Shown: positions 47,007-55,215 of the stretch, one piece after another | Position numbering within the stretch: the first letter of the stretch is position 1 | How the letters are laid out: the number at the start of each line of letters is the position of its first letter | Source: an uncultured Prevotellaceae bacterium | GTDB taxonomy: Bacteria > Bacteroidota > Bacteroidia > Bacteroidales > Bacteroidaceae | Length of the DNA: 64,000 bases | Assembly: GCA_900315075.1 (NCBI GenBank) | Contig: OMXV01000016.1 | Location: forward strand, 1-64,000 | Direction: 5' to 3' | Notes under the pieces: generated by a model | Databases searched by the model: none | Seen by the model: only the letters and a program-made list of their open reading frames with translations | Told to the model about the DNA's origin: nothing | Position numbers and translations under genes: made by a program

Positions 47007-48344
47007 TTATCTAACATAACCTACACCTCTTACGGGAATAGGTTCATGTTGAGATGATGGATTAGGTAAAGATTTTACGAAGTTGGAAACGCCATTAACA
47101 ACAAATTCGGTCAGAGAGAAATTATACTTGTTAAATAGCCACATGATAATAGCAACTATTACAGCTACGACTATTGCTACTACCACAGCAACCCATCCAA
47201 CAACTGCGGCTCCAATTATACCACCTACTATAGCTGTTACAATGGCATTAACGACAATCCCTATTATTACTCCATCTATGAATTCACACAAATGTTTCTT
47301 AAATGAATTATTCCACCATTTCTCAAGGTATGTTGACCAAAATTCTTTCGAAAACCCTTCTTTAAATCCATTAATGATAAAATTAATTAAATCGAGAAAC
47401 AAGTCTAAATATTTTAGATAACTGATTTTCTTACCTGCATTTTTAAAGGCTTGAGCAGAATTGACATTATTGAGTTTATTAATATTTGTGGACTTGCTGA
47501 TACGTTTGACAAATTGGTCTATCTTGTTAAAGATATTTGTTTCCTTATATACTTGTACTAATTTCTTACTCTCTCTAACTACAGTTCTTCCATCTCCAAA
47601 TTTAAGGTTATTTTGTGCTCGCGACACATCACCCATTATTTGTCTTTCTGCCACAGTTGCAGAAGATCCTTTACGCGATATACTTTTTACGTCATTTTTA
47701 TTGACAACTTCCCTATCGATGATTGCCTTTTCACAACTTGTTTGTAATTTTTGAAAAAATCTTTCGTTCTTATTTAAATGTGCTCGAAGATTTTTAGATA
47801 TTTCAACCTCATTTAACCTGCCTGTTTTTTGCAAATAGTCAAGCAATTCGTCACCTAACTCCAAAAAATCCCCCATTCTATCCCAAAATTCGTCAATAAT
47901 ACCACATATAAAATTAAGCCATGAAGGGGATTGGATATTTACTGTTGATTTTTTGTCACTACTAATACGAGTCTGTGTCTTTGGTGCAGGTCCTGGTCCT
48001 AATTGTTTTGAACTTAATCCACGTACAGTTTGATGTGTTTTTTTGAGATAATTCCATGTGGTATCACCCACTTCATCTGGGTAATTGGAACGGATTTGCA
48101 TACATTTCTTGAATGCAACCAAAGCCTGCTCAGTTTTTGCTCCATATAAACCATCTGTAGCCAATACAGGCCAATTCCCACTTGTTACTCCATATAGCGA
48201 AGAACCAGACACATTTGGTCCTGGCATAGGAATTCCTGGAATCCTTGTTCCTTGCAGAAAATAAGGTCTAACTTCATTCAGCATTCTTTGCATATCCTTG
48301 ACAATGTTGTCAGGACTCATAACCTTCGGACGTCTGAAATACAT
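47007..48344 (-). CDS. candidate T6SS effector: PG-binding-like N-terminus, hydrophobic C-terminus
   Basis: It has 445 residues and no signal peptide. The N-terminus (about 15-110) has a peptidoglycan-binding_1-like unit (IVKDMQRMLNEVRPYF, DGLYGAKTEQALVAFKKC). A charged helical middle follows, and from about residue 355 a strongly hydrophobic Gly/Ala/Val/Ile stretch (VGGIIGAAVVGWVAVVVAIV), followed by a short polar tail. Cytoplasmic synthesis, a wall-targeting front and a glycine-zipper-like membrane segment fit a pore-forming toxin exported by T6SS. It starts 70 bases after tssF. No immunity gene is obvious next to it, so the role is inference. Confidence 0.5.
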   Translation of the reverse strand: MYFRRPKVMSPDNIVKDMQRMLNEVRPYFLQGTRIPGIPMPGPNVSGSSLYGVTSGNWPVLATDGLYGAKTEQALVAFKKCMQIRSNYPDEVGDTTWNYLKKTHQTVRGLSSKQLGPGPAPKTQTRISSDKKSTVNIQSPSWLNFICGIIDEFWDRMGDFLELGDELLDYLQKTGRLNEVEISKNLRAHLNKNERFFQKLQTSCEKAIIDREVVNKNDVKSISRKGSSATVAERQIMGDVSRAQNNLKFGDGRTVVRESKKLVQVYKETNIFNKIDQFVKRISKSTNINKLNNVNSAQAFKNAGKKISYLKYLDLFLDLINFIINGFKEGFSKEFWSTYLEKWWNNSFKKHLCEFIDGVIIGIVVNAIVTAIVGGIIGAAVVGWVAVVVAIVVAVIVAIIMWLFNKYNFSLTEFVVNGVSNFVKSLPNPSSQHEPIPVRGVGYVR

Positions 48345-48414
48345 ATATGGTGAGTTTGGATGGTTGTTGGTGTTCGGGCATACATGAAGTAAGCCCCTAC
48401 AGTGTCTGCAATGC

Positions 48415-50244
48415 TTATTTCTCCAGATTGACGAGTTGGATGAAGATGGGCATGGCGATGCATGCCTTGTTTTGTATGCGCTGGTGTATCATGACATCGA
48501 AAGCCACTTTCCGGGCGTGTTCGTAGTTTTTGATATCTTTGAACTCGATATCGATGTAGAGTCCCCGGCGTAGCAGGCGTGGTCCGGCAGAGCCTTCGAT
48601 GCGCATACGGATGTAGATACGGCGGAACTCCTCGCTTCCAAACTCCGCCATGACCTCCTTTCGGATGAAAGCCTCGATGTCCATACGGGTGTAGAGGCGG
48701 TCGGCGGTGAGCGAGTAGTAACGCAACTGCTCATATCGTCCGTCGGCAGATGCTTTGTCCACCCCGCCCATGGCATCTACCATCACCTCGGCCTTAGGGA
48801 GCAGTCCGGGGAGTTTTTTACACTCCAGTGTATGTCCCATTTTGGGTGTGTTGCCCTTGTTTCCGAGTGTGGTGAGATAACTTACCTTCACAGTGGAAGA
48901 AAGTTGGTCGCTGCTCATGTTTTTCATCACAAAGGTGCCACTGTCGAACATAAACTTGTCGTTTTTCCCTGTGACCGACTTCCCGATGGTGTTGACGCAT
49001 TCGCGCAATCGGCGCAGTGCCTCGCCATCCTTGATGCCATTGTATTCCACAAAGGCATGGAAATCATCGATAAAGCGATTGTACAGGTTGCGCACATCGC
49101 GATACAGTTCGCCATTGTTGTAGCATGAGGCATCGAAGTCGCGTACAATGATGTCGTCGCTCATGCGCGAGAACCCCATGCCCCGCGCCTGCGTGCTGGT
49201 CTCGAGCACTTGCAGGAAGAAGGAGTTCTCCTGTTTGTTGAGTTTGGCAATAGGTGTTGCCTGGGTGAGCATCAGGCTGCACACATCTACATTGACCACC
49301 GGCACAACATTGGGCACCACCTCGCAGTCTTCGCTCACCTCATAACCCTCAGGGAAGTCAATTCTAAGCCATAGGTTGCCACAGTTGGAATCGACGAGAC
49401 TGTCGAGCATTTCGCTCTCTAACCACTGAGCGAGCACTGCAGGGTATGGCTGTGGCTTGAAGACATCACGGTCGGAGATCGGGTCGGTGATATAGATGAG
49501 TGTGGCATCAGGGATATGCAGCAGGCAGTCTTTCCATACCTCCATATACGAAAAGAGTTTACCCGAAGCCTGCTGTGCGTCGAAAGGTTCCACCATATCG
49601 ATGTCCTCCATCTCGCGCATGGTTGCGAACTCCAGTTCACGATTGCCATTGACCAAGGTCACACGTATGGGAGCCATGCCATTTGTTCCCCGGATGAGCA
49701 GTGGTAGCCCCTTGAGACATTCTATCTCGGCTTTTGTGCCAATGCATAGATAGACGCTGGAGGGCGAGTCGGTCTGAATGCCAATTTCGGCGACGTTGCC
49801 AGCGTGGCGCATCTTGCGGTGACTGACGAGAAACACGCGCTCTGACTTAGTCTCTGTCGAGACATAGACTGGAATGCCCACGGAATGGAACAGCGGTATA
49901 TAATTGATTTGCAACTTCTCGGCGGGAATTCGCAGTGTGAACATCCCTCCTTCGCCAACAGTGAAAAGTTCGCCTGTTCGTGGGTCCTTGTTCTTGGGCT
50001 GCACCAGGGTGATGGCTGGTATGGCATCGACACGCTCACGGGGGATGAAGTCGGCACAATAGCGTTCGGTGACACGCTGTGTGACACCCTCGGCATAGTC
50101 GCGCACTTTCTGTGTCTCATTGAGCAATGCCACGAGCATCATCTGTGCTATGGGATCGGAGAGCGCATCGTCAATCTGACCGTTGGGGATTGTCCTCAGA
50201 TGCTTCAAGGCTTCCTCATAGGTATTTTTCAAGTCTTTATCCAT
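48415..50244 (-). CDS. tssF: T6SS baseplate protein TssF
   Basis: It has 609 residues, the usual TssF length, with no signal peptide. The N-terminus carries the family hallmark arrangement: helical start, DPIAQMMLVALLNETQKV (equivalent to DP..RLLEAFAFL), ERYCADFIPRERVDAIPAITLVQPK (equivalent to FP..TRALL...PSMAVVQ), then VGEGGMFTLRIPA. TssF wraps with TssG around the TssE/wedge of the baseplate. It lies 5 bases after tssE, and tssG and tssK are in the same run, which makes the assignment firm as a set. The divergence from proteobacterial TssF fits the Bacteroidetes subtype iii. Confidence 0.82.
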   Translation of the reverse strand: MDKDLKNTYEEALKHLRTIPNGQIDDALSDPIAQMMLVALLNETQKVRDYAEGVTQRVTERYCADFIPRERVDAIPAITLVQPKNKDPRTGELFTVGEGGMFTLRIPAEKLQINYIPLFHSVGIPVYVSTETKSERVFLVSHRKMRHAGNVAEIGIQTDSPSSVYLCIGTKAEIECLKGLPLLIRGTNGMAPIRVTLVNGNRELEFATMREMEDIDMVEPFDAQQASGKLFSYMEVWKDCLLHIPDATLIYITDPISDRDVFKPQPYPAVLAQWLESEMLDSLVDSNCGNLWLRIDFPEGYEVSEDCEVVPNVVPVVNVDVCSLMLTQATPIAKLNKQENSFFLQVLETSTQARGMGFSRMSDDIIVRDFDASCYNNGELYRDVRNLYNRFIDDFHAFVEYNGIKDGEALRRLRECVNTIGKSVTGKNDKFMFDSGTFVMKNMSSDQLSSTVKVSYLTTLGNKGNTPKMGHTLECKKLPGLLPKAEVMVDAMGGVDKASADGRYEQLRYYSLTADRLYTRMDIEAFIRKEVMAEFGSEEFRRIYIRMRIEGSAGPRLLRRGLYIDIEFKDIKNYEHARKVAFDVMIHQRIQNKACIAMPIFIQLVNLEK

Positions 50245-50249
50245 GGTGG

Positions 50250-50756
50250 TTATTTGTATCTCTTGGCGGTGGGTTCCATGAGGAATTTCACTTCCTTATG
50301 ATATGGACGACGGTCATCGATGCCGTCGTTGTATTTACCATCGACAATGAGGGTGACCACATATTTTGATTTCACCTTGTGGGTGGTGGATTCCGTCTCG
50401 GAACTGCCGATTGGTGTTAGTGTGAGCGACACTTGTACCTCGCGGAGTGCAGGAGCGTAGTTGGCTAGACTCGTACGCACACTCTCCTCGCATTCCTGAC
50501 GTGTCACTTCATTACTCATGCCCTCGATGATGCCTATATGTCCGTTGTTGAACTCTCGCGACTGTACATTGGCATACTCATGATTCCAATACTCGAAGCC
50601 GAAATCGGGGTCGGCATGGAATGCACCCCGTGGCGTGAAGACGATTAGCTCGACCAGGTTGTCGAAACTCTTCACTCGGTCGTCAATGGTGCGTTGGAAG
50701 GTGATGTCGCCACGCTCTTCCTCCAGTGTCGTAAGGGGAATGGAAATAAAGTTCAT
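50250..50756 (-). CDS. tssE: T6SS baseplate protein TssE (gp25-like)
   Basis: It has 168 residues with no signal peptide, and the GPW/gp25 fold pattern: ITFQRTIDDRVKSFDNLVELIVFTPRGAFHADPDFGFEYWN, where FTPRG and PDFG are the phage gp25 signature, followed by ECEESVRTSLANYAPALREVQVSLTL. TssE initiates sheath assembly on the baseplate. Overlap with phage baseplate alone could suggest an eCIS, but TssK and TssF next to it point to T6SS. A G-free octamer leader precedes the ATG. Confidence 0.85.
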   Translation of the reverse strand: MNFISIPLTTLEEERGDITFQRTIDDRVKSFDNLVELIVFTPRGAFHADPDFGFEYWNHEYANVQSREFNNGHIGIIEGMSNEVTRQECEESVRTSLANYAPALREVQVSLTLTPIGSSETESTTHKVKSKYVVTLIVDGKYNDGIDDRRPYHKEVKFLMEPTAKRYK

Positions 50757-50786
50757 AAGTAATATGTTATGAATTCTTGAGTTTTT
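50757..50786 (-). repeat. G-free leader before tssE
   Basis: Coding strand AACTCAAG-AATTCATA-ACATATTA-CTT before the ATG at 50756; contains one G and keeps the 8-base phase. A further AAACTTATAAACTCATA-like tract lies at 50841-50870 in the same gap. Confidence 0.4.
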
Positions 50787-50920
50787 TATTTACGGTATCT
50801 TGGCTTTTCGCTATTTCGAATCAAAAAAGCAGCTAACTACTAATTATGAGTTTATAAGTTTTTGTATAGATAATCTGCAAGCGCTGCCACCTTAGAACCT
50901 TATCACCTTATAACCTAACA

Positions 50921-52201
50921 TCATATTTCATATAGCCAGAATCTGCTGTTGAGAGATTTGACCAGTTGTATGTTGTAGGTAGAGACCTCACTCTTATCGT
51001 GGCCAACGAAAGCGCAAAGTTTCAGGGTGACCACCTTATCGGGTTCGCTTCCCTTTCCAGCGAAACCGTTCGGGAAAGAAATTTTTCCATTTTTCCCCAT
51101 CTTCTTCGACTCCAGCGTGGGGTCACTGCCATCAATGGTGAAGGTGACAGTGGCTTTTGACGAAGGAACTTCCACGGGTATGGAAGTAGTGGAGGTCTGA
51201 CATTCTTGTTTGAGGTATTTGCTGGCGATGGTGGGTGCAGCCAATTTTCCCGGTGCTGGCGATGGTGGCGGTGGTGGTGGCGGTGGTGCCGCCTGTGCCA
51301 TCACGTCAAGTTTGGTGTTAATGGAGAAACAGATTTCAAGCCCCTGATTCACTCGTGTATAGACATCCTGGTAATTGTATGGTGCCTCGACAAACTGATT
51401 GAAAGTCTTACTGTCTTCCTCATTGAGCACAATCGTGCCACCGGTGAGTTGGCAACCACAGACAAATACGCTCACACACTGCTGCAAAATGGAAAGCATC
51501 TGCATCGGAGTGAGTGTGTCGCGTTCCTTGTCGGCGACGATTCTCAATTGTCTTACAGTGGGCCAGAAAGCCACAGCCACCTCCTTTGCCATGGCAGATG
51601 CTGCCACCTGCGCACTCTTGGTATCAGCATTGGCCAGGAAATCACACAATCGGTAGTACTGTTCTTGGAACTTTCGGTGTGAGGTAATCAGTAGGCATGG
51701 AGGCACAAAATCCACGTCATCCTGTTGCCAACCACTGTAAGGATTGGCTACGATGCGCGCAATGGGCACAGCATTATCTGGAACGGGGGTGGAGGGTGAT
51801 GTGAGTGCAAAGCCGTATGCCTGTTCTTCGAAACCATCATCAGTTTCACGCCATCCGTCATCGCGGATGAAGGCTATGAGTATAAGTGAGGCATTCTCAG
51901 ATGCATTGGCTGGCAAAACCACACGCACGTCCTGTGTCTGTGTATAACGCGTGTCGTAGTCGATGTCTATCAAGCGTCCGTCGCGTGTGACAGCCAGACA
52001 ACAAAGTGTCTCGACATCGATGGATTCATTAGTCACATTGAGCGACACGTCAAAGGGTTTCAATGCTGGCAACAGTCCCATTCTCTGGGATGCGGCAGTC
52101 ATGAGGACACGACTTGTGAGCGACAGGTGTGCATCATCCGACATACGCATGATCTCATCGGTGAGGCGCATTCCTTTTTTCCAGTTTATTTTCTTGGGCA
52201 T
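50921..52201 (-). CDS. tssK: T6SS baseplate protein TssK with extra C-terminal domain
   Basis: It has 426 residues. The N-terminus INWKKGMRLTDEIMRMSDDAHLS matches the TssK entry (W-x-x-G-M-x-L...), followed by the shell domain and a helical neck (about 195-265). Then comes PPPPPPPPSPAPG (about 305-320) and a C-terminal beta domain with VTFTIDGSDPTLESKKMG, the pattern of chitobiase-type C-terminal domains. In known T6SSs the TssK head domain contacts the membrane complex, so this replacement is notable. Adjacent tssG, tssE and tssF support the call. Confidence 0.78.
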   Translation of the reverse strand: MPKKINWKKGMRLTDEIMRMSDDAHLSLTSRVLMTAASQRMGLLPALKPFDVSLNVTNESIDVETLCCLAVTRDGRLIDIDYDTRYTQTQDVRVVLPANASENASLILIAFIRDDGWRETDDGFEEQAYGFALTSPSTPVPDNAVPIARIVANPYSGWQQDDVDFVPPCLLITSHRKFQEQYYRLCDFLANADTKSAQVAASAMAKEVAVAFWPTVRQLRIVADKERDTLTPMQMLSILQQCVSVFVCGCQLTGGTIVLNEEDSKTFNQFVEAPYNYQDVYTRVNQGLEICFSINTKLDVMAQAAPPPPPPPPSPAPGKLAAPTIASKYLKQECQTSTTSIPVEVPSSKATVTFTIDGSDPTLESKKMGKNGKISFPNGFAGKGSEPDKVVTLKLCAFVGHDKSEVSTYNIQLVKSLNSRFWLYEI

Positions 52202-52229
52202 GGTGATTTGATTTTAGGGATTATAAGGG

Positions 52230-52258
52230 GCGACGGCGAACCGTCGCATACGGAGAAA
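52230..52258. repeat. GCGACGG..CCGTCGC hairpin repeat, copy 1
   Basis: A perfect 7-bp stem (52230-52236 / 52241-52247) with a CGAA loop is followed by ATACGGAG. It lies 29 bases before the tssK start, in the leader of the minus-strand message. The same unit recurs at 55188-55213. Confidence 0.8.
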
Positions 52259-52299
52259 CAAATATGATGTCGGCGTTGATTAAATACTGATTTTGCATC

Positions 52300-53181
52300 C
52301 TAAATATTGGCGTTGTATCCTAAGTAGTTGAGGATAACATCGTCGGAGAGTCGTAGCGGCGGTCCATCAGTGACCACCTCAAACACTAGGGTGTGCTCGA
52401 TAGAGAGGAAATAATCTTGCACAAAAAGACGGAATTCGGCGAGGGCATCGAGATAGCCGAAAAAGTCATCCTGGCTCTCCTCTTCTGGCCAGTATGTAAT
52501 TTTATAGGTGACGATATCTTCCATGTAGGCATTGCCTAAATAGCTATCGCCCAGGTCGCCATTCAAGCCGTCGGAATAGCTTGGCTCAGCATCGGTATTC
52601 AGTATGGGTGCCTCACAGATTTCCACCACCAGTCCTTCTTTCATCAGTATTTTCCGCAGCATGAGAGTAAGCAAGAGCCGGTTGCCACGGATTATCTTGC
52701 AGTGAGGAATGAAAGGCAGCACCTGGCAGATGAGTTTATTGGACTGTTGCTGAGGTGTGAGGCGGTCGCAGAGAATGTCGATGAGCACCTTGTTGCCAGC
52801 AGTGTGTTTTTCGATGATTTCCTGTACATCGGCACGCAGGTTAAGCAGCAGTTCGTCGAAGGGTGCAAAAAACTTCCTTGCACGCTCCTTCTCCCGCTCC
52901 TGTTTCTCAATTTCTTCACGGAAACGCTCTTCCTTGTCTTTCTCTGGAATGTTGTCGAAACGGTCGATAGGATGAAACATATATTCCGGCAAGGCATTGT
53001 AGAGACTTGACCTTGCGACAGAGAGTGTCATCTTCTCTTCGTGAGCCTCAAACCCCGACATATCGAAATAGACACCACGGTTGTGGGTGCCTCTAAAAGC
53101 AAGTTGGTATTCGCCTGGAAACAACCGGAGCATGGTCTCGGCACTGATATCATCAGGTATCTGATGTGGAATGTATAACAT
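52300..53181 (-). CDS. tssG: T6SS baseplate protein TssG-like
   Basis: It has 293 residues with no signal peptide. Sequence similarity is harder to see by eye than for TssE/F/K, but the length, acidic N-terminus, the FSVARSSLYNALPEYMFHP-like block (residues LSVARSSLYNALPEYMFHPI) that parallels the TssG core, and the position between tssK and the other baseplate genes fit TssG. It completes the wedge (TssE-TssF2-TssG). It is followed downstream by tssK after 98 bases and preceded by the E1 gene after 25 bases. Confidence 0.68.
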   Translation of the reverse strand: MLYIPHQIPDDISAETMLRLFPGEYQLAFRGTHNRGVYFDMSGFEAHEEKMTLSVARSSLYNALPEYMFHPIDRFDNIPEKDKEERFREEIEKQEREKERARKFFAPFDELLLNLRADVQEIIEKHTAGNKVLIDILCDRLTPQQQSNKLICQVLPFIPHCKIIRGNRLLLTLMLRKILMKEGLVVEICEAPILNTDAEPSYSDGLNGDLGDSYLGNAYMEDIVTYKITYWPEEESQDDFFGYLDALAEFRLFVQDYFLSIEHTLVFEVVTDGPPLRLSDDVILNYLGYNANI

Positions 53182-53206
53182 GGCGAAGAGCGTTTATGAA
53201 AGAGGG

Positions 53207-54403
53207 TTATTTGTAGCGTTTGGCGTCATCGGTCAGTTCCACATGAAACATCCCGCGGTCGGTGGTCACCTGTATCACATCGTAGGGTGGTATGCCCACC
53301 TGCTCCAATGTGAGGTCTTGATAGGGGAAGTATTCGTCGAGATTCTCGTAGAACGACTTGCGGAATCGTGTGCGGTAACTCAATTTACGCAGTTCCTCAT
53401 GATCGTTGATATGTTCCTCAAGGTGCGATTCTGGCATCATCACATCAAACTCTTTCTCGGGGTTCTCGGAGATGATGCGGTCGATGAACTTATTATTGAG
53501 CATATTGATTTCCACAGCATTGACAGCGAGTCGTTCCTTGAGCAACTGTAGGGCATCGCTCACCGTAAGACTCGATGACAAGCCCTCGCATGGCTGTACG
53601 TCGGTCCATATGTCGTGGGCGGGACAATTGTTTTTCCACGAGGCAAAGCGGTAGATTCTCATGCCATTGGTCATTCCTTCGTAGTTGAGCATACGTCCCT
53701 GAAGGGTCTTATATGTGCCAGGCTGTAGCGTGTCATGGTGTATGAGTTTCATCACTTCCTGCACCTGTAAGGCTGCCACGATAGATGCACTGATGGGGGT
53801 GGTGGCAATACGTCCAGCCGAGGCCTGCATACGTACCACGTCTGCACATCCCGTGCGCAGCATGATGTTGTTGAATTCCTCGTGCGAGAGACCACACTCA
53901 TAGCAACAGACCCCAGGTGTGAACGTACGAACATTGCCCGAGAGATTCTCGATGCTGCCATCCACCCATGACTTGCCGGCGCGGATGGAAAGACGGTTGA
54001 GCAGATAGCGTGCAATGCGGCTGTCGAGGCAGCCCACCACGGCATCGGCCGAACGATATAGCCCTAAGCCCACCTCGGAGAATAGGTTGCCTACGATGGG
54101 TATGACCTTGATTTGCGGGTTGATTTCCATGGCCCTGCGTGCCACCACCTCGGCTTTGTAGGCATGGCTGAAGGCATCGGCCTCGCGGAAGAGCACAGAG
54201 CGCGTGAGATTCGACACCTCTATGCGGTCGAAATCCACCACATAGATATGCCCCACACCAAAGAGGGCGAGGTTTTTCACCACCTCATTGCCCAAGGCCC
54301 CTGCGCCAGCCACGACGACGCGTGCATTGCGCACTTTGTCTTTCTGAAACCAGGAGAGCAAGGTATATACGCCTTCTCCCCATTCATACTTATTGTCAGC
54401 CAT
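53207..54403 (-). CDS. E1-like ubiquitin-activating enzyme (ThiF/UBA fold)
   Basis: It has 398 residues with no signal peptide. The Rossmann start VVVAGAGALGNEV (Gly33, 35, 38) and DFDRIEVSNLTRS (Asn65, Arg68) build the ATP site; LDSRIAR follows. A CxxC pair sits at Cys167/170, and Cys260 with His263 may complete zinc binding. Cys186 in RTGCADVVR sits where the catalytic Cys of MOCS3-type E1s lies, before the helix ASIVAALQVQEVMKLI. The last 110 residues (QDLTLEQVG...DVIQVT) resemble a ubiquitin-fold/UFD docking domain. It would adenylate the 108-residue modifier and pass it to the E2. Starts inside the TAATG overlap with the barrel gene. Confidence 0.9.
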   Translation of the reverse strand: MADNKYEWGEGVYTLLSWFQKDKVRNARVVVAGAGALGNEVVKNLALFGVGHIYVVDFDRIEVSNLTRSVLFREADAFSHAYKAEVVARRAMEINPQIKVIPIVGNLFSEVGLGLYRSADAVVGCLDSRIARYLLNRLSIRAGKSWVDGSIENLSGNVRTFTPGVCCYECGLSHEEFNNIMLRTGCADVVRMQASAGRIATTPISASIVAALQVQEVMKLIHHDTLQPGTYKTLQGRMLNYEGMTNGMRIYRFASWKNNCPAHDIWTDVQPCEGLSSSLTVSDALQLLKERLAVNAVEINMLNNKFIDRIISENPEKEFDVMMPESHLEEHINDHEELRKLSYRTRFRKSFYENLDEYFPYQDLTLEQVGIPPYDVIQVTTDRGMFHVELTDDAKRYK

Positions 54404-55155
54404 TAGAAGACAAGTCCTATGTTGGCTCCCACAGAGAATCTTCCAATGCGCTCTTTAAACACATCGAAGTCTCCACCAGAGCAGTTGATGTCGTATTGAA
54501 AGAAAGAACCAAGCCTGACAAGTTGGTTGCCAATAGGCAGATAACCACCGAAACCCAACTGCGGGGCAACTATAAATCCAGACTTCCCTGCATCGGGATC
54601 GATGTCATCTTTCACCTTGGGGACAGCGAAAGTGGCATCATATCCCTTGCCGCCACCATAGAATGTGGGCATGACTCCCACGGTGCCATAGAGTGAGGCG
54701 TGGGCACGGTCGATTTTTCCAAATTCGAGCGAAATGGGAACACCTGCCATGAAGAGAGTCTCGCTCAGTTGTTCATTGCCCCGTTCGTATTTCCCGAAAG
54801 AAAGTGCTAGCGATACTCCTGTGTTGAGATAGACCCCGCTACTTAGTTGGAATTTGTAGGCGGCAGCAATCTCGGGCACATTTGAACAGCCCACACCCAC
54901 ATAGCGTGGCACACGGAAGCGTGCCTCTACCTGCAGTGCGTGACTTACTGGCGACGACATTTTGCCGTTCACTACGGTGTCGCGCTTCAAGTGATAATAC
55001 TCATACAGGTCAACACCCTTGATGAGACGGTATTTGAAATCGCCCGGCTCTTTGTACTCTACTTCGTATGGACCCACTTCGAAATTATCGACATCTTGTG
55101 CCGACACCATAGATACCGACATCGCTATTAAAGATAAAATAAGGATTTTTTTCAT
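54403..55155 (-). CDS. outer-membrane beta-barrel protein of the locus
   Basis: About 250 residues from the Met at 55155 (signal peptide ending MVSAQ); the frame is open 17 codons upstream over the hairpin repeat, which I exclude. The mature part has a short periplasmic segment and about ten amphipathic strands (VSHALQVEARFRVPRYVGVG, GVYLNTGVSLALSFG, GFIVAPQLGFGGYLPIG), ending GANIGLVF with a terminal Phe. Its stop codon overlaps the E1 start by one base, so it is cotranslated with the activation enzyme. It may be an outer-membrane component of the secretion envelope complex (inference). Confidence 0.75.
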   Translation of the reverse strand: MKKILILSLIAMSVSMVSAQDVDNFEVGPYEVEYKEPGDFKYRLIKGVDLYEYYHLKRDTVVNGKMSSPVSHALQVEARFRVPRYVGVGCSNVPEIAAAYKFQLSSGVYLNTGVSLALSFGKYERGNEQLSETLFMAGVPISLEFGKIDRAHASLYGTVGVMPTFYGGGKGYDATFAVPKVKDDIDPDAGKSGFIVAPQLGFGGYLPIGNQLVRLGSFFQYDINCSGGDFDVFKERIGRFSVGANIGLVF

Positions 55156-55187
55156 ATAATATTCAATATAAGTTTTTCCTTCTATTT

Positions 55188-55213
55188 GCGACGGCAGTCG
55201 TCGCATACGGAGG
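55188..55213. repeat. GCGACG..CGTCGC hairpin repeat, copy 2
   Basis: Stem 55188-55193 / 55199-55204 followed by ATACGGAGG. It lies 33 bases before the start of the barrel gene, in the same relative place as copy 1 before tssK. Confidence 0.8.
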
Positions 55214-55215
55214 AA

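Noticed and set aside
50921-52201. Chitinase or hexosaminidase activity from the chitobiase-like tail
   Set aside because: Only the accessory beta domain is present; no catalytic domain accompanies it and the N-terminus is TssK.
48415-53181. Prophage or extracellular contractile injection system
   Set aside because: gp25-like TssE alone would be ambiguous, but TssK and TssF are specific to T6SS and no capsid, terminase or tail-fibre genes are present.
53207-54403. Thiamine or molybdopterin biosynthesis enzyme (ThiF/MoeB)
   Set aside because: No thi or moa genes nearby, the protein has a long UFD-like tail, and the neighbours encode E2, JAMM and a Gly-ended beta-grasp protein.
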